From CAVQNQ01 sp963714205 (GTDB taxonomy: Bacteria; Acidobacteriota; Terriglobia; Bryobacterales; Bryobacteraceae), in the NCBI GenBank assembly GCA_963714205.1, contig CAVQNQ010000003.1, positions 496,001 to 560,000 on the forward strand: a stretch of 64,000 nt of DNA, in the 5' to 3' direction. The notes under the pieces were generated by a model. It saw only the letters and a list, made by a program, of their open reading frames with translations. It did not search any database and had not been told where the DNA came from. A program made the translations under genes and the position numbers. Shown here one piece after another: positions 25,687 to 34,622 of the stretch (positions within the stretch are counted from its first letter, which is position 1; each line of letters begins with the position of its first letter).

Positions 25687-26166
25687 TCACAGGAACGCCC
25701 GCAGCAGCCGGCTCTGCGTTTCCTTCAAGGTGGAATGCGCCGAATCGAGCTCTGAGATCTTCTCCCGCAGCTCCCGCAGCAAGCGCGCGCGCTCTATGCC
25801 GGCTCGGATCACCAGCAGAAGCTGGTCATTTTCCCAGGGCTTTTCCAGGTACTGGAACAGACCAACTTCATTGATCGCCGCCATGGCGCTCTGGTGGTCC
25901 GCGTGGCCCGTCAGCAAAACGCGGCTGGCCTCGGGCTGGGCCCGCTTGGCGCGCGCCAGCAGTTGGATGCCGTTCATGCGCGGCATCAGGTAGTCCGATA
26001 CCACGACATCGACCGGCGTCTCTTCCAGAAACCGGGCGGCGTCTTCGGGATCCGTAAAGCCTCGGACAGTGTAATCGGTCTCTAATTCCAGAAAAGCCCT
26101 GAGGCTGACGATCACCATCTCTTCGTCGTCCACCAAAGCGATGGCCGGGTGCGAGTTATTGTTCAT
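25687..26166 (-). CDS. Response regulator with receiver domain and C-terminal helix
   Basis: The product is 159 residues from the ATG at 26166, which has GAGAGGGG about 4 bases upstream. An in-frame ATG at 26202 is the alternative. The receiver domain has the acidic pair 'LVDDEE', the phospho-acceptor Asp in 'VVVSDYLMPRMNG', Thr in 'LLTGHAD' and Lys in 'YLEKPW', the RpfG/hybrid-type 'KPW'. After it comes a coiled-coil-prone tail ('LLRELREKISELDSAHSTLKE') without any output domain. It overlaps the kinase gene upstream by 11 bases, so the two are very likely cognate. Confidence 0.92.
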   Translation of the reverse strand: MNNNSHPAIALVDDEEMVIVSLRAFLELETDYTVRGFTDPEDAARFLEETPVDVVVSDYLMPRMNGIQLLARAKRAQPEASRVLLTGHADHQSAMAAINEVGLFQYLEKPWENDQLLLVIRAGIERARLLRELREKISELDSAHSTLKETQSRLLRAFL

Positions 26167-26956
26167 GGACCCCTCTCGATTGCCGGATGGGAACGCAGAC
26201 ATGAAAGGTCGTGCCCGCGCCGGACGCGCTTTCGAAGCCGATCGTGCCGCCGTGCCGCTCCTCGACGATCTGCCGGCAGATCGCCAGACCCAGCCCCGTT
26301 CCCACGCCGGCCGGCTTGGTCGTAAAGCTGGTTTTGAATATTCTCCTCTGCTGTTCCGGCGTCATGCCGCAGCCCGTGTCGGAGATCGATATGTGCGCGC
26401 AGCCGCTCTCCTCCCGCGTGCGAACGGCGATCTTGCCTTCACCCTGGATAGCCTGGCCGGCGTTGACCAGCAGGTTCAAGAAGACCTGGTTGAGCATCTG
26501 CGGATAGCACTCGACCTCGGGCAGTTCTCCGAAATCCGTCTCCACCACGATGCGGCGCCGGAATTCGGCCTGTGTCAGCTTGAGCGTGTTTCGCAAGTTC
26601 TCGTTCAGATCCACCCGGCGCAGCTCGGAATCGCCCGCGCGCGCGAAGGTCTTTAATCCGCGAATCACAGAAGAGATCCGCTCGCAGGCGATCTGGTCCA
26701 CGGAAGCCAGCGCGTGGCAGGTTTCCAGAATGGATCTGGCCTGGGCCAGAGCGGCCGGCTGCGCATCGGAAAGCAGCTCCTTGAGCTTCTCGAGGGACCG
26801 CAGAATCACCTCGTTGTTCGAAAAAATCGAGCCGATGGGCGTGTTGATCTCGTGCAGAATACCGGCGAGCAGGCGTCCGATCGATGCCATCTGGTGGGCT
26901 TCGATGAGCTGTGCCTTGGCGGTTTGCAACTCGGATTCCGGCCCGCTTCCCGTCAT
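26156..26956 (-). CDS. Soluble histidine kinase without sensor domain
   Basis: The product is 266 residues. A short N-terminal helix precedes the H-box 'GRLLAGILHEINTPIGSI' (His near residue 35). An HATPase domain follows with N-box 'NQVFLNLLVNAGQAI', G1 'ISDTGCGMTPEQQ', and G2 'AGVGTGLGLAICRQI'. No transmembrane, PAS or GAF domain is present. Its start overlaps by 4 bases the stop of the cyclic-nucleotide-binding protein upstream, which may supply the sensor in trans. It probably phosphorylates the receiver protein encoded next. Confidence 0.92.
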   Translation of the reverse strand: MTGSGPESELQTAKAQLIEAHQMASIGRLLAGILHEINTPIGSIFSNNEVILRSLEKLKELLSDAQPAALAQARSILETCHALASVDQIACERISSVIRGLKTFARAGDSELRRVDLNENLRNTLKLTQAEFRRRIVVETDFGELPEVECYPQMLNQVFLNLLVNAGQAIQGEGKIAVRTREESGCAHISISDTGCGMTPEQQRRIFKTSFTTKPAGVGTGLGLAICRQIVEERHGGTIGFESASGAGTTFHVCVPIRQSRGVHEQ

Positions 26957-27375
26957 TTTTCCACCAGCTTGCGGAACCGCTTCACCAGGGTCGAAAATAT
27001 GGCGGCCGTGATTTCGGCGTTATCCGAGAGCAGGTCGTAAAAATCTTCCCGGGCGATGCGCAGCAGCTTGGTATCTTCGAGCGTCGCGGCGGTAACCGGC
27101 AAGGGGTCCTCGTCGAACAACGCCCAGGCTCCCAAGACTTCGTTCCGGTGGGCCGTGGCCAGCGCCTCTCCGTTGCGGCGTATCTCCACGGCGCCGTCCA
27201 CGATCACGTATAACGCATCCGCGGGCTGCACCGGATCGAGGATCGGCTTATCGGGAGGATAATTCACCTCGCGGGCGATCGACGCAATGCGCGCCAGTTG
27301 TTCCGGGCTCAGATTCTGCAGCAGCTCGACCGCTTCGAGCACAATCACCTTTTCGACTATGTTGAGTTCGGGCAT
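26953..27375 (-). CDS. Cyclic-nucleotide-binding domain protein (Crp effector-domain type)
   Basis: The product is 140 residues comprising essentially one cNMP-binding jelly roll: 'LLQNLSPEQLARIASIARE', 'LDPVQPADALYVIVDGAVEI' and 'NEVLGAWALFDEDPLPVTAATLEDTKLLRIAREDF'-type strands, followed by C-terminal helices. The classical phosphate-binding RxA arginine is not obvious (the loop reads 'DPLPVTAATL'), so the ligand could differ or binding may be lost. There is no HTH. It lies 4 bases after the NTT-like transporter gene and overlaps the kinase by 4 bases. Confidence 0.88.
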   Translation of the reverse strand: MPELNIVEKVIVLEAVELLQNLSPEQLARIASIAREVNYPPDKPILDPVQPADALYVIVDGAVEIRRNGEALATAHRNEVLGAWALFDEDPLPVTAATLEDTKLLRIAREDFYDLLSDNAEITAAIFSTLVKRFRKLVEK

Positions 27376-27379
27376 GGCT

Positions 27380-30139
27380 TCAAGCCAGGATCAACTCAGC
27401 GGAGCGCGCCACTTCCGATACCTCCGGCTCCGCCTGCCGCCCGGTTTCGGCGATCTCCGGCGCCAGCTGGCGCAGCCCCAGCTCGGCCGCCGCGGCCATG
27501 GCGCAGGCGGCCAGCCAGGGATCGCGCGCATGGATCAGCTCCCGCACGGCGGATTCCGCGTCGCGGATCTGGACCCCGAACAGGTCCCGGCCGTGGGTGA
27601 GCACATTGTCGGATGCGTCCAGCAGGGGCAGCAGTATCTTCTTCAGATCGCGATCCAGAACGCTGTCCAGAAACTCCACCGCGGCCGACACCTCTTCGGC
27701 CCGCCGGCGCGACACCGCCAGATAAGCCGAATAGATGTCCTTGGGAGGATAGCGCAGCCCGAGCAGGCGGAAGACGCGCTCCAGCGTGCGCCGCAATTCA
27801 TCCTCGATGGTTCGCCCCAATAAGTTCGCCGCCGAGCGCGACCGCTCCTTGGTCTCGATAAACGGCGCCAATGCCGCGTTCAATTCGAAATAGTGGCGGG
27901 CTTCCCGGAAGACCTGCCGGGTGACAAGGTTGTCGTCGAACTGCAAGCCGGGGGCGGTTTCACGCAGGTGGTTCAAACCCTTCAGCACGGCCACCCGGAT
28001 GGAGAGATCCTCGCAATCGAGGGACTCCAGCAGCACATCCACGCTGCGCTGATCGGGAATCAGCTTGAGGACTCGCGGCGCCTGGCGGCGCAGCTTGACC
28101 GGCAGTCTGTCATCCACCAGCAGATCCCATAAGGCGCCGCAGATCTGGGGGCCCAGAGCGGCGATCGATTCTATGGCCGCATGGCGCACTCGTGGATCAG
28201 ACAGATGCTCGATCATTCCCGGCAGATACTCACGGTCTCCAAGCCTGCCGGCCGCGCGGCAGGCCGCCGCGATCACTCCTTCGTCGGGATCCTGAAGCAA
28301 GCGGCGCAGCGTGCCCGCCGATTCATCGCCACCCACCGCCCCGATAGCCAGAGCGGCCAGGGCGCGGCGGCGCGGATCCGAGTCCTCCGCGGCGCGGTCG
28401 ATCCATTCCTTGGGGACAAGCTCGCGCACTTCCCCGGAGGAGGAACTCACGAATTCCAGGACCGCTTCGGCCGCCGGATAATGGCCGCCTTCCAGCATCT
28501 CCCGCGCGATGCGCCAACGTTCCGGCGAAACGGTCATCAGGTACGCGGCCGCCGCGCGCGACAAATCCGCGTCGGATTCGGTCAAATCCGCGCTGGCCTT
28601 TTCGATCAACTCTCCATCGCCCCGCGACCCCGCGAGTTCATACGCCGCACGGCGCACTTCGGGAAAGGGGCTGCCGGCAGCCAGCCTGAGCAGCGGCCCC
28701 GGATCGTAATCGGAAACCTGCGCCAGGAGCGACAACGCGTAGGCTGCCTGCCGCGGGTTGTCGCCTTCAGCCGCCTGCTCCAACAGCCTGATGGTTTCGG
28801 CATCCTGGGCGGCTACGCGGGTGCTTTCCATGTCGAGCTGGCGCGAAACGAACCGCTTGCGAATCGTGGCTACGTACTCTTTGCGCGCGCGCAGCGACAA
28901 AAAGATCCACGGGATGGTGAGCGCCATCACTACCGCAGAGATACGCTGAACCGCGGCCCGCGAACCGCCGTGCCCTCTTATATCCAGCACGGAGACCATA
29001 ACCAGCAGCAGCACGCCGCCCAAGCCGCGCGACATCCGGTCTACAAAAATATCTACGAAGGCTTTGACCCGGTTTCGCAGCTCCCGCGGCAGCGGCATAT
29101 ACAGAAGCTCCATGCCCGTGCGATTTAGGGTGTAGCGGGTGGACGCTTCCGTCAGCCGCACGCCGGCGGTGGAAATAACGCCCGGCGCGAATAGCGACGA
29201 GAGCGACGAGAGCAGGATGGAAACCGGCAGTATCTGGAGAGTTCCACCCACGCCGAAGCGCCGGATCACCGCCGTGGTCAGGAAGAACTGGAAAACGAAT
29301 TCCGTCATGTTCAGCCACAACCCATAGAAGCTGCCGAAGAAGGCGGTCAGATGATCGCCGTGATATGCCTCTTTGGCCATGTACTGAAACTGGAATTCGA
29401 CCATAACATCCACCAGGTAAGTTACGGTCATAATGCCGACGATTACCCGTAGATGCGATGAGCGGCCAACATCCCGCAGCAGACCGCCGAGCGAGAAGTC
29501 CTCCTCCGATTCGCTGGCCCGGGCGTGGGAGAGAGAACTTTTTTGCGCGGCGGCCACGCGGAAGGCGATATAGGCCAGAATCACCATGGCGGCGCTGGCC
29601 AGCAGAAGGTTATTGGTTCCCACCAATACAGCCGTGCGGTTGGTGAATTCTCCACCGAACGCGGCCCCCAGGACCATGCCCATCCCGAGGAGTCCATAGA
29701 GCCGCTTGGCTTCGCGCGCCGTGAAAATATTGCTCGCCACCAGCCATCCCTGGGAAACGAGCACGATGCTGAAGAGTCCCACCCAGATATTGAGCACATA
29801 AATCATCCAGGCCAGGCGCATCCGGATAAGCCACCACATGATCGCGAGCGATCCCACCGAAATAGCCATCGTCCAGGTGACCGCCAACTTGAGCGAAGCG
29901 CGCACTGCCACGCGGCTATAGAAGTAGGCCAGCAGTCCGCCGCCAATCGCGATCAGGATATATAAGTACGGTAGTTTATCGATGTCGAATTTGTTGAGGA
30001 ACATCGCGCGTGAAACCGGCTTCAGTATGTAATAAGCGAACAGAACGAACAGCAAGTAGAAGAACATCGCTATGGTGCGGCCATATTCTCCCGGCCGTAC
30101 GTCGTAGAAATGACGCCACAATGTCTTGATTTTTCCCAT
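27380..30139 (-). CDS. NTT-like (ATP/ADP translocase family) membrane protein with HEAT repeats
   Basis: The product is 919 residues. I chose the ATG at 30139 because the conserved 'MGKIKTLWRHFYDVRPGEYGR' begins there; the frame continues upstream with non-conserved sequence. Residues about 1-420 form around 11-12 membrane helices. The pattern is that of the NTT/TLC nucleotide transporter family ('MFFYLLFVLFAYYILKPVSR' near the first helix), here in a free-living bacterium. Residues about 450-919 are helical HEAT-like repeats ('RRALAALAIGAVGGDESAG', 'LQDPDEGVIAAACRAAGRLG', 'SDPRVRHAAIESIAALG'). It leads a unit with the cNMP protein, kinase and receiver. Real nucleotide transport is unproven; a sensor or scaffold role is possible. 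Confidence 0.82.
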   Translation of the reverse strand: MGKIKTLWRHFYDVRPGEYGRTIAMFFYLLFVLFAYYILKPVSRAMFLNKFDIDKLPYLYILIAIGGGLLAYFYSRVAVRASLKLAVTWTMAISVGSLAIMWWLIRMRLAWMIYVLNIWVGLFSIVLVSQGWLVASNIFTAREAKRLYGLLGMGMVLGAAFGGEFTNRTAVLVGTNNLLLASAAMVILAYIAFRVAAAQKSSLSHARASESEEDFSLGGLLRDVGRSSHLRVIVGIMTVTYLVDVMVEFQFQYMAKEAYHGDHLTAFFGSFYGLWLNMTEFVFQFFLTTAVIRRFGVGGTLQILPVSILLSSLSSLFAPGVISTAGVRLTEASTRYTLNRTGMELLYMPLPRELRNRVKAFVDIFVDRMSRGLGGVLLLVMVSVLDIRGHGGSRAAVQRISAVVMALTIPWIFLSLRARKEYVATIRKRFVSRQLDMESTRVAAQDAETIRLLEQAAEGDNPRQAAYALSLLAQVSDYDPGPLLRLAAGSPFPEVRRAAYELAGSRGDGELIEKASADLTESDADLSRAAAAYLMTVSPERWRIAREMLEGGHYPAAEAVLEFVSSSSGEVRELVPKEWIDRAAEDSDPRRRALAALAIGAVGGDESAGTLRRLLQDPDEGVIAAACRAAGRLGDREYLPGMIEHLSDPRVRHAAIESIAALGPQICGALWDLLVDDRLPVKLRRQAPRVLKLIPDQRSVDVLLESLDCEDLSIRVAVLKGLNHLRETAPGLQFDDNLVTRQVFREARHYFELNAALAPFIETKERSRSAANLLGRTIEDELRRTLERVFRLLGLRYPPKDIYSAYLAVSRRRAEEVSAAVEFLDSVLDRDLKKILLPLLDASDNVLTHGRDLFGVQIRDAESAVRELIHARDPWLAACAMAAAAELGLRQLAPEIAETGRQAEPEVSEVARSAELILA

Positions 30140-30271
30140 CGCCAAAGCCACGATTTGTATGCGAGTAGACGCCCCCCACCCGCGGGGAAGCAGATGAGCC
30201 TCTCTGCGGCTGCAAGCCGGATTCCAAAAGCCCCCGCGAGGTTTGGCAACCGAAAAGCTAAGGATCTCGGT

Positions 30272-31579
30272 ATGCGTCGCGTTCGGAACTATCTGCTGCC
30301 GGACGCGGCTGAACGGGACGTTCGTTTCCATGAGGAGTTGCTGCAGCAAAGCTGCCGAGGGCTGCGACTTCTTGGGCTGGTGGAAGTTGCCAGTCCTATT
30401 CTGATGCACTTGGCGGACTTGCCGGGCCAGTCGGGTGTGGGAGCGCCAACCGGGGAGACGCTGGCCCTGATAACGATTGGCGCGCTCACCTTCGCGCTTG
30501 GTTTTCTGCCGAACCGCTTCTCAAGAGTGTTCGCGATCCTTTCAGCGTGGCTGGCGGCGGGCGCGCTCGTTGCGGCGCCCGGCTACAGCCTTGCCGCCAT
30601 TTCCGTGCTGATTCTGACAACCGTGGCCGTAATTCCCTTGCAGCCGCGCCAGACCCTGGGGCTCGGTCTGGCTACAGGAGCCGTTTATCTGATTGGCTCG
30701 CGAGGCATAATCCCGGCCGCGCCCCACGGCATGTTCATGGCGGTGTTGACGCTCGTGAGCGCCGCATCGAGCGCCGAAATCTACGCCCAGCGCCGCGCGG
30801 ATTACGCAGCGCGCCAGCGGGCGGTCCGCGACGCCGGGGTACTGGCAAGCGCAAAGGCGCGCGCCCAGTTGGCCGAATCGGCTGTGGCCATCGGCAGATT
30901 CGCGGCCGCCCTGAGCCATGAAATCAACTCCCCCCTCGGAACGCTCGCAAGTTCCAGCGGTACTCTCCGGGCGCTTGCGGAAAAGCAATCTACGGCGCCC
31001 GCCGAAGAACGCAGCCGCTTGCTTGAAATCCAGGCTGAATTGGGCGGCTCGATCCAAATCGCCTACCAGCGTCTCCAGGAAGTTGCGGCCCGCCTGCAGC
31101 GCTTCATCGATCTGGACCGAGCCGAACTCAAGGAAGCGGACTTGAATCAACTAATCAGCGACGCGGCCGTGGCAGTCGAAAACCACGTGCCGGATGAAGT
31201 CCGGCTGGAGTTCGATCTCGCGCCGCTGCCGAAACTGAATTGCCGCCCGCAACTGCTCAGCGTTGCCTTCTCCCAACTAATCAGCAATGCCAGGGAGGCG
31301 GTGAGCGCGAATGGGCGGGTCCGGGTCTCGACGCGGCGTGTGAATTCCCACGTCGAGATTCGCATCGAGGACAACGGCCGCGGTATCCCGCCGGAAGAAA
31401 TGGAAGAGATGTTTGACCCGAGTTTCAAGGTCGCCGGCGATCGCGTGCGCGGCGCCAACTGGAACCTGTTCAATTCGCGCCAGATTGTCTTCGAACACGG
31501 CGGGAACATCGACGTGTCGAGCGTGCTGGGCCGCGGTACTACGGTCAGCATTACGCTGCCGGTCGATGCCCCCGGCTGA
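30272..31579 (+). CDS. Membrane histidine kinase with novel N-terminal membrane region
   Basis: The product is 435 residues from the ATG at 30272, chosen because AAGGAT lies 6 bases upstream; the frame is open earlier without a better start. Five to six hydrophobic segments span about residues 45-170, with no recognised periplasmic sensor. The H-box is 'FAAALSHEINSPLGTLAS' (His near 215). The HATPase domain has 'FSQLISNAREAVSANG', 'IEDNGRGIPPEEMEEMFDP' and a degenerate G2 loop ('DRVRGANWNLFNSRQIV') that lacks the usual GxGLGL. It is divergent from the NTT gene across 132 bases. A partner regulator is not adjacent on the same strand. Confidence 0.88.
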   Translation: MRRVRNYLLPDAAERDVRFHEELLQQSCRGLRLLGLVEVASPILMHLADLPGQSGVGAPTGETLALITIGALTFALGFLPNRFSRVFAILSAWLAAGALVAAPGYSLAAISVLILTTVAVIPLQPRQTLGLGLATGAVYLIGSRGIIPAAPHGMFMAVLTLVSAASSAEIYAQRRADYAARQRAVRDAGVLASAKARAQLAESAVAIGRFAAALSHEINSPLGTLASSSGTLRALAEKQSTAPAEERSRLLEIQAELGGSIQIAYQRLQEVAARLQRFIDLDRAELKEADLNQLISDAAVAVENHVPDEVRLEFDLAPLPKLNCRPQLLSVAFSQLISNAREAVSANGRVRVSTRRVNSHVEIRIEDNGRGIPPEEMEEMFDPSFKVAGDRVRGANWNLFNSRQIVFEHGGNIDVSSVLGRGTTVSITLPVDAPG

Positions 31580-31596
31580 ACGGCGCGCCGCGCCGG

Positions 31597-33270
31597 CTAC
31601 CAATGCCGGTCTATCCCCGCTACCTCGAAACCCGCGGCGGTCTTGCGCAGATAAACCGTGACGGTCTTGCGCGGATCGTCGCTCGATATATCGGCCGCGA
31701 AGTATTGGCCGGCCGGCGAAACCCGGAATTGTGCCGGGATGGCTGCTCCTACGGAGTCCGGCGGACCCTGCTTGCGTCCCGCGCGGTTATCGAACCGCGC
31801 CCATTGGATTCGATAGCTCCGCGCTGCTCTAAGGCCGTATCGCACCGCCAGGTCGTCGAATGCGATCCGCCCTGCTCCGACCCGGAAGTTATCTAGCGGC
31901 AGCAGCCGGCTGAAGAATGCGCGGCCGATCTTATTGCGGCGTCCCATGAGCGCTTCCGCGATCCACTCGGCGGCTCGCGGATCGCTGTACTCGCCCGTGC
32001 CCACAACGGCCCGGATATCGGCGTCGGTAAATGCCATTACCCTCTTAGCCGCCCAGAAATCGTCGTCCGGCCTGCGTATATCGAAAGCGACGTTAGGATA
32101 ATCGGGCTTCCAGTCGTCGGGGTCGAAGCTGGCCGCGTCGAACCGGCCGGCTTCCCTGACCTCCCGGTAAGTCGCGCGATCCCATCGCGGCACGTCCAGG
32201 CCCAGCGTGGCAAACTGTACCGCCGCCGGCTTGATGTTGAAAAAGTACACATGGCCGTCCGCGGGGTTCTTTGGCTGCAGCGTCGCGCTGCCCAGGATGG
32301 CTCCGAAATCCACCAGGTAGTGCTTGATGTAAGGAAGACCGTTCTCATCGACCAGGGAATCGAGCGTATTACCGGATTTCGCGTCGGTGTGATTCAGCCA
32401 TGCGGCAAATACGTACAAGCCGCGCAGCTCGCGCCGGTTTTCGTGCGGGACGACGTCGTTGGGATCGTCCGAGCGGGTGCCGGTGAAGCGGAAAGGCCCG
32501 ATGATCTTCCCGGGGATAAAGTAACTTGCCATGGCGCGGTAGCGCCCTTCGCGATCGAGCGCGGTATAGGCAAGGATGTCATCCAAGTCTCTCGCGGTCA
32601 TCGGGCGCTCGTGTCCATCGGGGTCCTTGTGGCGCGATTTGGCCGTCAGCCGGAGCTGGCCGCTAGTGAAGGTGACGATGTGGTTCTCCGGAACGTTGTA
32701 TCCCAGCGCATAGAAAAACTTCGGGCCGATGACATCGACGGCCGTGGTCAGATCCGGGTGCAAGGGCGGATCGAACTTCAGAATGAATTTTTTGCCGGTG
32801 GAATCGAGGATCATGAAGCCCGGAGTCACGCCGGTGCTCTTATTGGAAAGCACGGTCCAGGGGCCGTCCATCGAGGGTCGGTTCGTTTCGCCCGGGCCGC
32901 GCAGCAGGTCTTCGATCGACATCCGCTGATGCGGGATCGTATCCGGCGAGCCGAAGCGATTGGTATACCACGTGGAATCCGGCACTTCATCCATCGTGTT
33001 GGCGTTCTGCGCCCGCGGAGTCGTACCGTCCTCACGCTCCGGCTTGTACGGTTCGTGGAACGTGTTCAGGAAGAACTCGTACTGCTCGACGATGTCGCGC
33101 TCGGCGGCCTCGGCCACCGGCAGTGGCTTCGGCTCGCGCCAAAGCGGATCGTCGTCGTAAAACTTCGGTCCGGGCGACGCGGCCAGCGCCGCCGCGGCTA
33201 TGGCTCCGATCAATAGAAGTTGTCGAAATTCCGCAAGCCGTTGCCAAATACGTTGCCAAACTTGAACCAT
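31597..33270 (-). CDS. Predicted exported protein with protein-kinase-like motifs
   Basis: The product is 557 residues. The ATG at 33270 has GAAGG about 9 bases upstream and gives a signal-like N-terminus (basic start, hydrophobic 'LLLIGAIAAAALAA'). A TTG at 33213 that overlaps the upstream stop (TTGA) is an alternative. I know no named family, but kinase-fold hallmarks occur in order: a strand with Lys165 in 'GKKFILKFDPP'; a helix 'DVIGPKFFYALGYNVPE'; a catalytic-loop-like HxDxKxxN at 294-301 ('WLNHTDAKSGNTLD'); and DFG at 321-323 ('YLVDFGAILG'). It overlaps the BamA-like barrel gene by 61 bases. A periplasmic or surface atypical kinase (or pseudokinase) is an inference. Confidence 0.75.
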   Translation of the reverse strand: MVQVWQRIWQRLAEFRQLLLIGAIAAAALAASPGPKFYDDDPLWREPKPLPVAEAAERDIVEQYEFFLNTFHEPYKPEREDGTTPRAQNANTMDEVPDSTWYTNRFGSPDTIPHQRMSIEDLLRGPGETNRPSMDGPWTVLSNKSTGVTPGFMILDSTGKKFILKFDPPLHPDLTTAVDVIGPKFFYALGYNVPENHIVTFTSGQLRLTAKSRHKDPDGHERPMTARDLDDILAYTALDREGRYRAMASYFIPGKIIGPFRFTGTRSDDPNDVVPHENRRELRGLYVFAAWLNHTDAKSGNTLDSLVDENGLPYIKHYLVDFGAILGSATLQPKNPADGHVYFFNIKPAAVQFATLGLDVPRWDRATYREVREAGRFDAASFDPDDWKPDYPNVAFDIRRPDDDFWAAKRVMAFTDADIRAVVGTGEYSDPRAAEWIAEALMGRRNKIGRAFFSRLLPLDNFRVGAGRIAFDDLAVRYGLRAARSYRIQWARFDNRAGRKQGPPDSVGAAIPAQFRVSPAGQYFAADISSDDPRKTVTVYLRKTAAGFEVAGIDRHW

Positions 33271-34508
33271 ATCTGAAAACCTTCACGGCTAAAGCCGACA
33301 TCGAGGCGCACGGCGGTATCGCCGCCGCTCAGAAATCGCAGCCCGAATCCGTACGATTTGTCCAGATCATGCAGGCTGATCTGCTGCCATCTCGGAAAGA
33401 CCTTGCCGGCATCCATGAACAGGGCCCCATCCAGACCCTCGTAGAGCTGCCACCGGTATTCGCCGTTCAAGATTACCGCATTGTTATCGTAAAACCGGAA
33501 CGCGTCGAACCCGCGAAGGGTGTCGGGGCCGCCGAGCGTCGGTTGGAGGTAGAAGGGCACGCTATTGCCGGAGTGCGCATCGGTGAAAGTCGTCCGGCCG
33601 CGCAGCGCGATTACATGCGTGCCGCTCAGGAGCGGAATATACTGCTGCGCCTCCGCATCCACGCGGTCGAATGAATAGCGTCCGAATTTGAGGTCCGAGT
33701 AATCGGAAAAGTCCAACCAATATACCCCGCCGGAGTGCGCCTCTCCCGGATGGTCCCGATAATCGAGCTGCAGGAAAGACCCGGCCTGAACAAAGTCCGC
33801 ACCCCCCCGCAGGCCCGGTGCGGTTTCGGGTGTAAAAACCTCCTGGGTCGTGGGATTGCTGCTGTCGTGCCCGGGACCGATAACCTCCGCCAGGTAGCGG
33901 CCGATGCCCCCAACCCTGAGGTGCCGGAGCGGCTGCACGCCCGCCATACCGGTGAGCCAGCTATCCTGCAGCGCCCAGGAAGTTTCGAGGTTCTGCGCAT
34001 GGGGTCCTGGCCCGAAGTAATCGATCTCCGGATAGTCCCGGTGCGTGGCCGAAAGATCCGCAAACAGCCAATTGTGCGCAAGCTTGGGCATCTCCAGTTC
34101 GGCTTTGGTCAGCCAGAACTTGCGCACCGAGGCGCTGGCCCAGGCGTGGAAGAGGATCGTATCCTGGGCCAGATCGCGCCGCACATATTCGGGTCCCGCG
34201 GCAATTCCGGAACCGGTGACCAGCCCGCCGAGCCGGATGTCTAGATCTTGCTGCGCCCTGAGGGCTTTGACTATCGGGTTTGAGAGCACCTTGTTGATGA
34301 CGTGCTCGCCCTTGAGGGGAGTTTCGGGCTTGAGTTCGCCGGCCTTTTCTTCCCGCTGCGCCTCGATTTCACCGGCGCGGCTAGGAGGCGCCGGACTGAT
34401 GGGCTCCGCAGAACGGTCGGCCTCCTGAGCGGATACAGTACCGCTCCACACGATTACGCAAAGGCAAGCGGCTAAGGCCCGAAGCACCCTGGGAGACGTG
34501 CGAGCCAA
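33210..34508 (-). CDS. BamA/TamA-type outer-membrane beta-barrel protein
   Basis: About 432 residues. The frame is open to an ATG at 34661, but the plausible signal peptide ('LRALAACLCVIVWSGTVSAQ') starts near a TTG at 34508 or a GTG at 34487, so the start is uncertain. No POTRA domains are visible. Instead there is a short linker rich in Pro and Glu ('AEPISPAPPSRAGEIEAQ') and then alternating beta-strands. The end has the 'GGPDTLRGFDAFRF' motif and 'LNGEYRWQLYEGLDGALFMD' region typical of surface-antigen (BamA C-terminal/Omp85) barrels. The final strand lacks a classical terminal Phe. It is coupled to the kinase-like gene downstream. Confidence 0.82.
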   Translation of the reverse strand: MARTSPRVLRALAACLCVIVWSGTVSAQEADRSAEPISPAPPSRAGEIEAQREEKAGELKPETPLKGEHVINKVLSNPIVKALRAQQDLDIRLGGLVTGSGIAAGPEYVRRDLAQDTILFHAWASASVRKFWLTKAELEMPKLAHNWLFADLSATHRDYPEIDYFGPGPHAQNLETSWALQDSWLTGMAGVQPLRHLRVGGIGRYLAEVIGPGHDSSNPTTQEVFTPETAPGLRGGADFVQAGSFLQLDYRDHPGEAHSGGVYWLDFSDYSDLKFGRYSFDRVDAEAQQYIPLLSGTHVIALRGRTTFTDAHSGNSVPFYLQPTLGGPDTLRGFDAFRFYDNNAVILNGEYRWQLYEGLDGALFMDAGKVFPRWQQISLHDLDKSYGFGLRFLSGGDTAVRLDVGFSREGFQIWFKFGNVFGNGLRNFDNFY

Positions 34509-34622
34509 GGACCAGTGTGAAGAGCGAAACGGACGCCTCCTGCAGAAGTATGTCGAATTCGACCTGGGGCGTTGACGAGCTGAGTGTACACGACACCCCA
34601 GGCACAACACTTTAGTAACACT

